Assembly (NCBI GenBank): GCA_037903475.1
Contig: JBAJFG010000019.1
Coordinates: 7,129,001-7,193,000 of the forward strand
Length of the DNA stretch: 64,000 nucleotides
Direction of reading: 5' to 3'
From: Ancylostoma caninum
Taxonomy: Eukaryota > Nematoda > Chromadorea > Rhabditida > Ancylostomatidae
Positions 23,210-36,800 of the stretch are shown one piece after another. Below the pieces are notes generated by a model. The model was not told the DNA's origin, made no database searches, and saw nothing but the letters and a program-made list of their open reading frames with translations. Position numbers and translations under genes: made by a program. How positions within the stretch are numbered: the first letter of the stretch is position 1; every line of letters starts with the position of its first letter.

Positions 23210-25540
23210 CCCCATTATCTGAAGGGGAGAGCCCACGTGTGTATATATGTGCTCAGATGTTTTGAGAAGTCTCAAGCCCTTATACCACTACAACGATGTC
23301 CGAACTCCCTGGCGGGGGCCAGCAACGCATTGATCCTATTTTGGACTACGACGAAAAGAAGTGCTCCTCTTATGCTGCTTTTCTTCCTGATGCGGCTGGG
23401 ATTTGTCAGCAGCTTAGAATTCTTTCCCACTTGGGGGATTTTTTCTTGATCTCACTTCTATTACATTTTCACCTGTTCGCTGTGGTTACCGCTCTCATAA
23501 TGTTAATATTTCATATCGTTGTCGGTAAGCAATTTGCGATACCCACTGCTTTCTAACTCCATAAAAAATAACTAATAATAGAAGTTCATTTATTGAATTA
23601 GCTCTACCAATTCTTTGAATTTGTCTATCCAATTACTGACCAATCGTCCAGTCATTTTCTGGTGATATCCCGTATTAAAAGCATAGCGACAAGACCAAAA
23701 AACCAGTGGTTTTAGGATTTTAGGATCTGATTCCATTTTTACCCTATTTCTAGCTTCACTCTCTCAGCTCCGCCTATCGTTTTCCCACTTCTCCTACCTC
23801 ACATCACCTTGACTACAAACTTATGGGGGCTAAGCCCCTAAGAATGACTCATACCTCTGAAAGTGTTCAAGTGGCTGTTCAAATGTGCTGTTAAAGTGTA
23901 CAGGATGGGCCTTAAATACGTTAACAAAGAAACGGACAAGCAGGTAAAGAATTCTGATGTAATTTCGAACATTGTCGCATGATTTTTGTTCATTGCCTCC
24001 CAGTTAACAAGAGACAACACATCATCCATGAATATCCTCCATCTGCTAGAAATCAGACCCTGAGACGTTCAGTGAAATGGCAGACCGTGGCCCGCAAGTA
24101 TGCAGTTGGGGTAAAATTCATACCCCATATTTTCAAGTGCTTTTTCGAGAAGTCCCAATTTATAAGGGGTTTCAAGCAAGCATATTTCTCAGACATCACG
24201 AAACCCTACTAATCCAGTCAATGAGGTTCCGTTCAGTTGGGTTACCAATCGACTAACCAGTAGGTCCCAAAATATACTGTTCTCCTTGTCCCGAAACTGA
24301 CATAACCTGGGGGATGGAGAACTGTTTCGCGAGAACGTCCGAGAAGGAGCTTAGAATTGCGTTAGATTCAAGGCGGAGCTTCCTTCTTCCAGAATAAAAC
24401 ACGTGATGTTACCGTTTCTTGGCCTACCCTGTATTTCCTTACCTGAGGGCTGGGGTTTATGAAGCGATAACCAAGTAAAACAAGATACATAGTTAGCGTT
24501 GTTGGTTATAGTAGAGTACGTAGTGGCAGGAGAAGCTAATGATGGTTGCTGGCTTGCTAGCCTTGTTTTACCCGACTATGCACTAATAACTCTTAGCCTA
24601 AGTAAGATTTCTGCGACATGCAGAATATGGAAAGATACTTTTATAAGGAGATTTGACATGAAAGATGTATGAACTTCCAGCTTTTGCAACGGGGGGGGGG
24701 GGCGAGACGCCTTAATTCGATGTTCCCAAGTAAACATGTGAGCATGTGCATGCTGGAAAGCTTTTTGCAAGCTCTTCTGTTGGATTAGTTTATTGGAATT
24801 GGTGGGAATGTTAATTGCTGCTTCGAACAAAGCACTGCATTCTTTTAGGAAAATCGCCGGAAGCTTAACTCTTGAACGACTGGCTCTCTGCTTCATATAT
24901 ACAGCCGAGATGCTGTGGGATCAGCGCTGCGACCTGCAAGGTTTTTGGTGGTCCCTTTTCTTCTTCCTTCCATTTTCCGCATATGGATTATGTTCTTGGA
25001 TTCCTGAGATCATCCGAGGATTCCATGCAAGGTGACTACGTCAGCTCCGTGGATTCACCCGGATTAGCTGTGCTTTGATACCAAAGCAGCTTGGAAATGT
25101 TGTTGTGTCTGCGAGCTGTGGCCGCGAGATTATGTGCAGATCTTTGCATTGGCAATGTATTCTCATTCTTCTCTTCTAATCTCTTCTCAGACCCCTTGCT
25201 TACACCATTTCCTGTTAAATAATTATGATTTCTGGTTAAATCCGTGGTGAAGTTTGTCTACATGATGTTGAGCTCGTACCTACATCTCCCACTTCTCCTT
25301 CCGATCAGTGATTGAAGCAACCAGTGATCTCATCTGTGGCTAAAATTCGGGTCTTTTCCATGTTTCTCCACTTTTCTCGTCATTTTTCATGCTTATATTT
25401 GAATTGAGATAAAAATAACCAACTGAAATTAGCGGCAGCACAAAAAATGTCAAAATTGAAATTTTTTAAAGGACCTAATGCAAATGAGGTTCAGGTTGCA
25501 GGGCTTGGTCTTTCTTAGCTGTCTTCTTCTTCTGTTTAGC
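23210..25540. other. Intergenic, no recognisable gene
   Basis: Contains a long pure G run at about 24691-24703. Frames are short and show no domain. Confidence 0.4.
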
Positions 25541-25546
25541 TACAGG

Positions 25547-25714
25547 GAACTCCAAACGGCCGTGTGCAAAGGGCGAAACCGCGGCGTGGTGTGGAACTTG
25601 GGTGTCCGCTTCTAGCAGAAGCAGAGAAGCCAGAGCCACATGTAAAACCTCTGTGTCTCTGCCAAAGAGACCTGCGCCGCGATCGCGCCCCTTGCACACG
25701 GCCGTTTGGAATTC
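25547..25714. mobile_element. Foldback MITE-like element, 168 bp
   Basis: The ends GAACTCCAAACGGCCGTGTG (left) and the complement of the right end, GAATTCCAAACGGCCGTGTG, differ at one base. Complementarity continues inward to CGCGGCG with a few mismatches, so about 40-bp arms enclose about 90 bp. GC-rich against AT-rich flanks. No coding capacity. Confidence 0.75.
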
Positions 25715-27057
25715 TCAGTACCTTGATTACGTACGTAGTACATAGTGTACTGAACGAATGATGTATTCTGTACACATATTGGATATTCGAATATTCGACC
25801 TCGAATAAATCTAGAAGTGAAAAGTGCAGAAAAGTATGAGTCTTACAGCCATGGGCGAAAGAAAAAAGATTCTGTAAAACTCTTTGTTTCTGGAAAATTC
25901 AATTTTCCAGAAAGGGCCTGCGCATTATTAATTGATTTCATATATTCGATTTCTACTGGGTCACCACTCCCTTTATTTATTTATAATAGTGATTCCAAGG
26001 CCTCGCCAATAAATAATAGGTCATATATAAATTAGAGCAGACAACAAAAGAAAGCATTTCCTGCCAATGTTCAATTTTTTGCTGCCCTACTTTGCTAATA
26101 ATGTAATTGAAAATCCATAATATCTGCTTCTGTTCATGCATGCTTTGATAATGAAGCAATGGATCCTTCCTGACGAGAAAAAATGAAACAGCTCGTCAAC
26201 GCCATGGTTCTTTGGCGCATCCCGGGATTCCATAGAAACGCGCGAACCAATTCATGCTTCGCTGAAGTTCGCTTGCATCTGTTTCCGCTTAGTTTTTTGT
26301 TATCCCTCTCGCTCTATCTCTGTTTCTCATTCCCCACCTTCTTACTAAGGTCATATTTTTGGCCTTCTCTTTTGTTTTTCTTCTTGCAGCTCAAGGCCAT
26401 GTATACCCGGCCACAATATTGGTGCTTGATTTTTGTTCCACAAGTAGTCGCTGAACGGTCAACAAATCCACAAGTCTCCTCCGGATGGTAATCGGATTCA
26501 CCCCCGTGCCATTGTTAGGTCAGTGCTGGTTCGCGAAATTCACTTATCACGACGAAAACGCTTCAATGGCATCACTCGGACGGCTATTTTCGGATTACGT
26601 AGGCCTTAACGGCTTAACGACATTAACGCCTCCGGTCCAACACATGGTTCCATTGTTTTTTCCGGGTTTCACTGCGCTGGCTTCGACCAATCTGTCAACA
26701 ACGCCATTCTTCTTTCAGCTTTTCAGCTTTTGCGAATCAATTCTTTCAAGAAAAACCACCTAGCCTACATATGAGATTGAGCTTTCGAAACCTGTGACTC
26801 AGTGGTACGGAATGTGCACGTGCAGATTTCACTGCTCAACAGCGCATTTCCGTTCAACATTCCGCCATAAATCTTGCTTATGTGCCAGGATTTTGCGCCA
26901 GCGTTCGCTGAGGCCGCCGCCGCCTCCGGCTTAAGCTTTTCCTTCCTTGCACTTTCTCCAATCCCTTCCACTTCATCATATGATCCCTTCGGCTTCTCGT
27001 TCAGTCGTCATCGCTTTTCGGCTAAAAGCCCACATTCCAGAAAATTCCCCGTTCCAG
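25715..27057. promoter_or_regulatory. 5' flank of the NDNF gene
   Basis: No gene recognised. A GC-rich patch at 26890-26935 lies about 150 bases before the start. The acceptor GTTCCAG ends at 27057 and touches the ATG, so the mRNA 5' end is probably trans-spliced. No convincing TATA box close by. Confidence 0.4.
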
Positions 27058-30000
27058 ATGAATTTCCTCTTCGCACTTGTGGTGCTGGTGCCCGGCTGCA
27101 TAAGTGCGTTTTTCGTACCACAATGGAAATCGTTGCGAGAAAACGTGGAAATTGTTTCCGATGTTGGTCCAGGGCATGAAAAGAGGTCATTACTACGCCA
27201 AAGAGGTTTGAGGACGAAGTGGTTGATGAGCTATTAATTGAATTTTCCAGATTTCTCTACTCACACAATTCTGACGGGCCACTTTTCCTGTTCGTCACCC
27301 CCTGTGGAGCGTCGGTGCACTGGAGGCTCTACAGCTTCAAAGGAGGTAGGTACATCCAGAGATTTTTTTGATGGATTTTTCAGATGGATTTTCATGTCCT
27401 ATTCCGTTCCAACACTTCGAAGCTTATATATTGGAGAAAACAAATGGTATTGAGAACATCGTTCCCTAAGGCTTTCTCAGCTCCTGGGTATCCTTGCATC
27501 TAGTCCTTCCCAAGATATCTGGAAAAATGGACCAATTCAAAAAAGGGATGGACAAAAAATCTCTTTTCTCGCTTTCACACTCATTTTACGCTTTACTAGA
27601 CTTCAAACATTATTTCTGCATAACTCTAGTTAATCAATACCATTTTTTGATCTCTCTATTATTCTTCTTACTTTTCGGGAAGATTAGCGCACACCTGAGC
27701 ATATTTCTCTGATCGTCTGCGGAATCTCCTTCCACAACCATTTTCATTTCCACTTTCCACTAATTTTCTTTCTAATAATCCATCCATCCATGTCATCCAT
27801 TTCGGGTAATTGAACTATTTCGCGGAATTGAATCAAGTATCCCTGAAAATTCGTATGTATGTACGTTCTGAAAGTGCGAAACTTGGCGTCGCTTTTCTAT
27901 GGGAGCTGCCAGGCCCCGCCTAACTTCATAGAATCTTAGAATGGATTATTTGATTTTAAAGTTTAAGAAAACTGGGAACATGGTATGAATTTCCTTTTGT
28001 GCAACTCTGTTTCTAGTGACTCTTCCTGGGAATAATTCTTACCTCAAGCGACATTTTTTCAACATCTTTGCTTTTCTGGAATTCCCTTTTATTCCTGCAA
28101 TGTACGAGACATTTTTGTTTAGAAATCGCTTGAGCAAGGCTAGTCTCCTAGGTCCTCCTTCTCCAGCTCTCAACTCAACTCCCCATGTTCTTAGGATGAG
28201 AATGAGAGCTGTTACTGCACTCTGTCATAGTTCATTTCTAATCTTTAATTGACCAGCTTTTTAAGCATAGAGATGGTAGTACATCCAATTATGGTGAGCG
28301 GATGCTTAGTACAGTATTATATTAGTGTTGACGATCTGTGAAATCCCTCAAGACGGAAAAAAAAACTGATGAGAACAAAACCGGAAGACTGTCTTATCTT
28401 GATGCAATGCGGAAATCCATGCCTGCTTGGATTTTCCGCTGTCGCGACGTCCATCAACAGCTCGTAAATGTCTGGTGGCGGGGGGAAAATCTGCCAACAC
28501 TACAGGCCGTAAACAAAATTAGCGCTCACAACAGCATTTGTCGTTGTTTGCATCGGGAACGTCTCCAGAACGAATTTTCACCTTCGACGTCGACTGGGGA
28601 CGTTTATTTCGAGTCACTTGGGCCTGTGGGACAGGAAATGAGCTGTTTGGGGTATGGTGGAGAGAGCGATCTTTCAGCGTTGTTCGTTCTGACGTTTTTC
28701 ACTATCAAGAGGATGTCGGCACACAAGGAAGTCAAAAGAATAGCTGCTGATTGAAGAAGTCTTGCGAAACGAAAAAGTGCATCACGGCGGTTCAAGCAGC
28801 CCGATCCTGGCAATGCATCGCCGTACGCCTATGATAATAAGCGACAGAATGTGCTCGCCAGTAAATTTTACACAAGAAATGAGCCCGATACGTAGCGATC
28901 ACAATAAATTGATTGTGTATGGGACTCTTATAGCATAAGGTAACCAACCCCTAAAAGGAAATTGAGTGCTTTTCCTTGCAGTTGTTGTTTTTTTTTTCAA
29001 GCTTCTTTCTTCTTTACCTTGTTCAATGAAGAGACATGTAAACATTTCCCAAATCCGTGAAGAAGTGTGTAATGGCTTCAAAAAACAGCGGCGCTACCTA
29101 CCCGCGCGATTTCGATCCTGAAAAAAGGAAAAATCTCACGAAACGTGGATTTACCCCTTACGTGGCATTATTCTTACAGGTTTTACGATAACAATAATGT
29201 TAATACTATGAACTCCAACCTTATCAGGGAAAATCCATGAGCTTTGTACAGAATGCAGCAAAACATCATAGTAACCTCTCTCGGAAATCCCCTGTGTTAA
29301 GGGAAGAGCAAATTTCCTGCGTCGGTAGAGTGTGACGTGGATTTCGGCGTTAGAAGACATCCGGATTAATCTCGGGAATCCGGCGGACCTCATAAAAATC
29401 CTCGCGTTGGGGGCTTTGAGGGAAAATCTGCTGTGCTGTTAGACGTTTCTGTGTTTTTTCTTGATTAAAAAGGATAACATAAAGAGAAAGGAGAATGAAG
29501 CAACAGATAAGTCCCTTCGCCGGCCCCTACATGCTACCCGGTAAGAGCTTTACCAGCCCCTACAAGGGAATACAGTCTACATACTATGCTATTCCCTGTG
29601 GTTTTAGTTTTTTTTACTCTTAAGCCAGGCACAATAACGAGAGTTCGGACAGCTTGCAAGGATTCTGGTAACTTCCACGAGGTTGTCTGGTGTTTTCCCG
29701 ATCAGTTTCGTCCACAGTGATGTCTTATAACCCTTCACCTACTGCACGGGTTATGAAAATTTACTTGAATTTTGTGAATATACTGGAAAATAGAGGTCTC
29801 ACACAGAACTGAGAACCCTAGGAGCATGTTCTCAATTAAGCGGCCCAGACATGACCTTCGGGTCGTTCTACAATCTTATTAGAGGGCTCCTGAGCCATGA
29901 TAGACTCCTAGCCACAGCACGAGACTTGCAAGAAACTGCCATCGGCTTGCACTCTCGAAGATTGGTGCTTCTTCTCCGTACGGATTGCCGCTCTCTTCAT

Positions 30001-30855
30001 TTGCAGGAAAAATCCTCAAAGGGCATCACATCTCCTCTCAGGTCACAAACCCGAGGCGCTCGTTAAACCATGCACTTTTCCGTTAAGGGCTAGAGAGCAA
30101 ATGTCTCGGTCCAGTGGCTAGAGGGGGTTGCACGTCAAAACCAGGAAGTCCGTAGAGTCTTCAAATCTTCTGATGGCTAGTGTACTTGATTTCTTTGTTT
30201 TTGTTTTCGCCTCGCAACGAAAACGCTGCTTTTGAGCGATTGCACGATGCTTTTGAGCAGCGAGGCTTTCTACGGAGGCACTAGCCGAAGACTAATAGGG
30301 CTAATAAGAGCCCTCATTCAGGTTAGGATAGGATTGCAACGAGAATAACAAGCTTGAGCAGGAGAAAGACAAGAAAAAACTAGGGAATGTAAGGTCGTTT
30401 GAGGAGCTTCCACAGGAATTTTACTCCTAGTTTCACTTACTTTGCCATAAAAAAAGCCTGAGAAACTACTGGGAATACTAGTAATTCACTGGCATAATTA
30501 CTGGTGTTCATATTCCAGAAGTTTTATGGAAAGCTTCTTAGCAATTTATCTCTGCAACTACTTGATGGCATCCAATTTTTCGAAGCTACTATGTAATTGC
30601 TCCGGGAATTACAACAGATTTCTACCGTGCGCGCGCCATGCAAATTCCGTGCAAACTTCATGCAGTACGAAGCTACGTTGACATGAGGTGGACAGTGAAA
30701 TGGAATTTCTTTCTTAAAATCTGCATGAAACATGCATAGGATGTGTGTGACTTCCATAATTTTGTTTTGTCTTACTTTACCTTTTTATTAAATTTCTAAA
30801 ATACTTCTCGTCTCGGAAACTGTTGTCGGTATCAAGCACATCATCTGTGATGTAA

Positions 30856-30894
<39 letters not shown>

Positions 30895-33800
30895 ACAATA
30901 TGATTACCAACGATAAGGAAAATATTATACTGGTAAGACCATAAAAAATTGTAAAGGAATGTCGTCTATTTACCCGTTTCGTTCCCTCATTCATGTATGG
31001 ATAGGTAGGTCCCCCCAGAGTTCAAGCTTGAGTCAAGCTTCATGCAAGCTTCAGTTTTCCAACGCTAGCAACGAATTTTGGCTATGAATGCCATGCAACT
31101 GGCTAGAAATGGAGCAGATTCCATGCATATTTCATCATATTGTCAGCCACGGTTTTTCCCATGCAAACATCGTTTGATTGATGCAATCTCCTTTCTTGTG
31201 CACTCCCGTGTTCAACCGCTCTTCTCCAGTTACTGTCTGGCAGCTGAAATTAATTTTATTGGTGTCGCATAAAACAGTAATTTCTTCATTAAACCTTCAA
31301 ATTGGTAATAATCACCAAAGCCACTCGTTTTCAAGAAAGTGACTTTCTCAGATTTCATGGGTCCAACGTCGTCTATGTACTAATCACTACTTACATCTCT
31401 CACGTATGTACTTCATATGCACGATATATATCTGTTAGCTAATGGAGCGCACTTTTTCCATAGGTTTCGGCCGTTATCGCAAAGTGCCCGCCAGAGTGAA
31501 ATCGAAAACGCTTATGAGCCTATGGGGCTTTTTCACCCGGGCAAAAACTGCAAATTTCCCCCGTTCATCACCAGCAACTCACAGGCAGCCGCAAATGTGG
31601 CAAATTTGGTGCTGAATTGGTTCGCTGAATGGCTTCTTTCGAGGTGGCAAAAACGTGTGGCGCCACTTCCGCAGCCGGGTACAAGTGCTTTCGAGGCTCG
31701 AAATGGGTAGCTACGGGGCTTTAGATGAGGGATTTCCCTCAGACTGTCGTCGGGAAGAAGCAACTATGAGAGAGAGGCGTTCTGGCTTAGATGGAGCTTA
31801 TGGTGGCGGAGAATGGGCCTTTGGTGTTTAAGCTGAAGGATATCTTGAAGGATTAGGCATTTCAAGTGCAAAGTTAAACCTGTTTACCTGCTGTAGTTTA
31901 TACTTAGAGTGCTGCCATAAGCATCCTTGCTATCCTTATTTCCTTATATCCTCGCTTTTTGTCTTATCCTTTCGAGTTTTTTCTTGCTTGGTGCACCTTC
32001 CCGTGTAGAAAAAGATAAACAGTAAATAAAAAGAAGAAAAGAAATAGAAGCAAATAAATCCCAGAAAATTCGCAGGTTGGCGTTTTATTGCTGTGCTGGG
32101 GCTTTGACAAAATTATCTGGGTTCATCTTTTATTATGGAGTACTAAAAAGCCAAATAACCTTGCCTAGAGTATGCTACAGTACACCACATGAAGCATTTC
32201 CATTTCCGTTGTCTAAATTGCTTCACTAACTCCCATTTCGTCTTTCCTCTCTTCCTAATTTTTTTCTATTCTTTTCGCTGGCTCTGTTGCAATGAAATTT
32301 TCACTTACAGACATCTCCGAGCTAACTCCGAACGAGTCCTTGGATTCGCCGAAGCTCGAGTTGATAGCCGGCCAAGAGGATGACCGGCGAATGACGTTCT
32401 TCAAGCAGCATGTCTCGAGAGGTGAGCATAGAGTGAGACGTGGTTACTCGGGGATCTGTAAGGCTACTGTAGCGCTTTGTCGCCAGGGAATTCCTATTGG
32501 GACCCTTATTATTACCGTGACGCTGGCTGCTTATCACACATTCAGCTGAAATGGGACTTGAACCTGCCCAGTGGGATTTAAAAATAGCTTTAGCTGGATA
32601 TAGCTACAGTAAAGGTTCAGATTTGATATCGTTTTGGACTTTAAAACGTATCTCATGACAGTTCTTCTATCATTCCGTTGTTCTCCACTGTTGTTCAGAC
32701 AATATGCCCCAAATCTCTACGTGGGACCATCTACATATCCCAATGGCCTAGCAATAAGATATTCCCTGATAATCTCCATCATTGCCGTAGAGTTTTAGAG
32801 CTGTAATTCGGAAGGTACAGGGAACGTGAATCACGATTGCACCTCTCCGCGGGCCTGGAACGCCGCGCCACCTACGCGGCGCGGCCGAGCGCTGTGGATG
32901 TCGGTGTGTTGCCTCGCCCGCGCCGCGTAGGTGGTGCGGCGCTCCAGGCCGGGGGGGGGGGCAGTTGTGATTCACGCTCCCTGTACCCTTGTCTTCAGAT
33001 ACTGTAACTGAACTAGTTTGTACTAGTTTGAGCATTTTATAGTACAGCTATTCTATTTGTGGCTCTGATGATAGATTTCAAGGATAATTTACCTGAGCAG
33101 CATCAATGAACTGTGGGGAAGAGGGGGGGGGGGTGGGGGTGGGGAATGTTTCTGTTGTGTAGATTCACCTAGACTCTACAGTTACAGATGAAGAAGCTTA
33201 CCGTGATTACTACGGAATTTTCCCTTCCAGGTTGAAAGATGTAATGGATATGTTTCTAAAGAAGCTCTGTTTTTATGATTTAAGCGGCTTTCAAGGCCAT
33301 TCACATCACGTGCAGCTTTTCTGTGAGGATGTCGTTCCCATATCCTGAAAAATGACCCGTTAGGCTTCCCAATCCCGAAGATTAAATCCTATTGTTTTGT
33401 TTGAGAATTTTCCGGCAAAATGGTGAATTCCCATCTGCGAGAGAGCTACCGTAACCATGAGCAACATCACTGGCAAGCTTAAAAAGAGGGGAATCACTTA
33501 TTTCTTTTCTAGAACATAGTTACTGCTTGAGTTATCAGTAAAATTGCACTGGCGGCTGAAGCATCATACAAAGGACGCTGCAAAAGTTGTACATCTTGCA
33601 GCAAGTTGTCGACAACTGACACAAAAACCCTCCCACTATATCCGTCACACAAAGACATTCCACAGAGACCGCTGCTTTGACGACGACGCTACCGTACCTC
33701 TTCCGCGCCCTGGATCTGCTGTCGTCATACACGTGTTTTGTGTGACTGTGTTGGAATGCAGTAGAGCATCGGCCCGCGGTGTCACATGACATCGCGCGGG

Positions 33801-36800
33801 CTTGACCCTGAGGCCATGGGTCGTCCGCGGCCGCCGCGGCGTCGACGACGGGGGCGAACAGTTGCAGAGCAGCGCCGAATGGCTGCTGAGCGCACATTCC
33901 ACGCATTCCACGGACTCGACAACTGTCTCCACGTTAGGGCCGATTGATCATCATGTGCTCAACGAGAACGCGATTGACTCGCCCGGGGGAAATGGGGATG
34001 GGCCAGCAACGTATGAGGGAAAAAACAGTGGAGTGGCAGAGATTTTTTACGGATTTTTCAAAGGACAAATTCAACAACTCTAGCAGAATGGTCAGATTTA
34101 ACCTTTGCGGCTTATTTTTTTCCACTTTATTTTGACGTCTTCCCCGTCAACACTAACCTAGGGGCCGAGTGCATAACTTAGAATACCCGGAATAAATGCG
34201 TCAACACCTCTCTCTCTAAATTTACCCATCATTACCAGGGCCATCGACACATTCACCCTGGGTAATTTCAATGAAGCATCTACGCCTAGATCAGGGAGCG
34301 GAAACATCATTGAGATTACCCATGGTAAACGCGTTGACGTACTTCTTTTAAATTTTACTTTGCGTCCATCGTATGTTTTACCCTACACGCCCTTATCCAT
34401 AACCAGTTGCTATCCATGGGTAATCATATCCATTGGCACGAGATCTCTAATCGTTCCAGTGATGCATTGATGTCCAGGGCCTAGATGCATCACTGCGGTT
34501 ACCCATCATAAGCGTGTTGACGCCCATGGTAACTATGAGTGAATCAAGGGAAGTCAGCGCGTTACCCTGGGTAATCTCAATAATGCGTGCGACCCCAGAG
34601 CAAATTCCATTACCGCTCGGTAAATTTGATTCTTTTGTGGATATCCCTGAGCAAAGTAAATTTAAGAGGACAAATTTGGTGGTGTTGGGCCATCCAGGAC
34701 CTGAGCTCGCATTTTATGGATAAATTGGCTTTATGCACTCAGCTGCCTTGGACTACTGAGCACCATCTCTATGAGTCACCAGCCATTCGTGGTTTTCCGG
34801 ATGTTTCATCTCCTCTCATCATGGTTAACTGTGGCAGTTCGACGAGCATTCACGGCGTCGTTAACAATAGAGCTGAAAAACCGCTACTATGACGGGATAC
34901 TTACTAGCGAAATATGTTTTTAGTAGAATTTCGAGGAGAACAATGGATCTCTCACGACTAGAACTCCTTTGTCTCGGCTTTATTGTTGACGACGCCGTGA
35001 AGCTCCAATTTGCTCTGCCTAAAGGAATCCTTGGGAACTCTGGGCAGCACTTACTGCTGGCCTCAAGGAGTTTTAAAATCGAATCCAGAAGTTCATCGAG
35101 CCACATAGGTTAATTAAGCACCTACAGGAGAGTCGGAAGCTCTACGGACTGCGTGGTCGGAATTTTATTACGAATACGCTCTTCAACGATTCAGGGAGGC
35201 CTAAAAAGGGATAGCATCTTAGTGCTGAGGCTGCACTTTTCACTGTGTTCCGGGCGAGTTATCCTGAAGCTCTGTGTATTTGGGGGCTGTGAGATGCTGT
35301 GAAGTCACCGGCATTTAGATGTTTTTCGAGGGAATTTTCTCAGAAAACTCCTATTTTCAGCAAAGGGTCAGTCGAATTGAATGATGTTCGAATATCCGAA
35401 TGCATCCACGTGGTACATAGTTTCGGAGCTGTAGCAGTGTTTTGTGAGCTTCCAAGAATGAGAAAGTAAAAGAAAAAGTTCCTTTCAGTTCTTCTACCCG
35501 CCCCCATGTTAGTGGTTGTATTTGAAAATTCAAATAATTATTCGAAACTTATTCGATCCGGTTAACACTTCAATTTTCATTCCTTCACTGCTTTTTCCTG
35601 GAAATTCCATGCCTTTGCCGGGAAACTTCCTCCTTTTTTCGCTTGCTAGCAGTTCTATCACCAGGTATTGAGCCATCATGACGTCAAACATGGCAATAAC
35701 GAAATTTTGGTCGGAATTTATGGTTGTTCAACAGAGGTGAAGGCAATGAACGACACTTCAGCGAATTGAAAGGTTTTTTCCACTTGGAATGGATGGTAGG
35801 GATCAGTGGGAGGGAAAGCGCATGCGGGTGCATGAGCCCGAACATGATTGGGTTCAAGTGAAACTTTTGCGTCCAGACAGCTTTTTCAAGGCATTTTTCG
35901 CCCTCAGAGAGTGAAAATTTCAATTCCAGGACCTCTGCTGCTGGTGCTCACCTCGTCATTCCCATCGTCAGCCCGTTTGTTCCTCTCACATTCACAAGAT
36001 GAGATGGACGCTTTTTATCCGCCACTACCGCATGATACACGTCTAGCACATGCTGTTTCGAAGAGCGATGAAAATCCTGAGACGAATCAGGTGCTGATCA
36101 CATGGAAGGCCGTCGATCGAGTGAGGTTCGTTGTTTTGGAGCCGTTCCAGACGAGTGCCTTCTCAATAATTGAAGAAGTGGCTGTTTTTCTGCGCTCATT
36201 AGCTTTTTTTGTTGCTTGAGCCTTTGCTGAGTTTGGTGTGGGCGAGGAGGGGGAGGGGGGAGGGACGAAAGACTAGAAGAGATTCTCCACCACGTCCACT
36301 CCGTGGTGTTGAAACATCGTCTAGGTCAGGGTTCTTTAAAAAAGGAATATTTCCGGCCTTGAAGATGTGCGTAAGTTGGTGCATCGGTGCAAGAGTGAAG
36401 TGCACCTTAGAAGAGAAGAACTAAGGAATATGAGAACCATGTTGAATATCGAGATAGGACTCTATTTGTTGGATAAAATTAAGTTTAAGCTATTCACTTA
36501 CTGTTTTGATTTTTCAAATAAAATATAGTAGTTCTTGGGCGTTTCATTTTTACCGCTCATTAAGTCTTATAGGACACATGCATCAATAGTGGCCTATTTT
36601 GAAGTCTTAATCTCAGCCTAAGGTATCAAATAGCATAGGAACTTGAAAAAATCGTAATATCCTTTCTTTTCGGAAGATACGTCTTGCAGAAGGGAATTTT
36701 ATTGCAATGAGAACGATTTTTCCACTTCTTGGCTTTATTTTGAGACAGTTTTCTCGTTTAAGTTTCAGTAACGTAATCCAGAATAAAGCTCAGAATACAG

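Noticed and set aside
28338..28754. 138-codon frame in NDNF intron 1, considered as an exon
   Set aside because: No resemblance to NDNF at that position; exons 1 and 2 already join in phase.
30090..30180. tRNA- or SINE-like sequence
   Set aside because: A and B box matches are too weak and no cloverleaf could be drawn.
33802..34083. Possible missing NDNF exon (AEWLLS and ATYEGKNSG stretches)
   Set aside because: No acceptor gives the required phase 1 and a stop codon lies just upstream in frame.
36120..36125. Alternative end of NDNF exon 3 at 36120 (GTGAGG donor)
   Set aside because: It gives phase 0, while the next exon at 37707 needs phase 2; the donor after 36125 fits.
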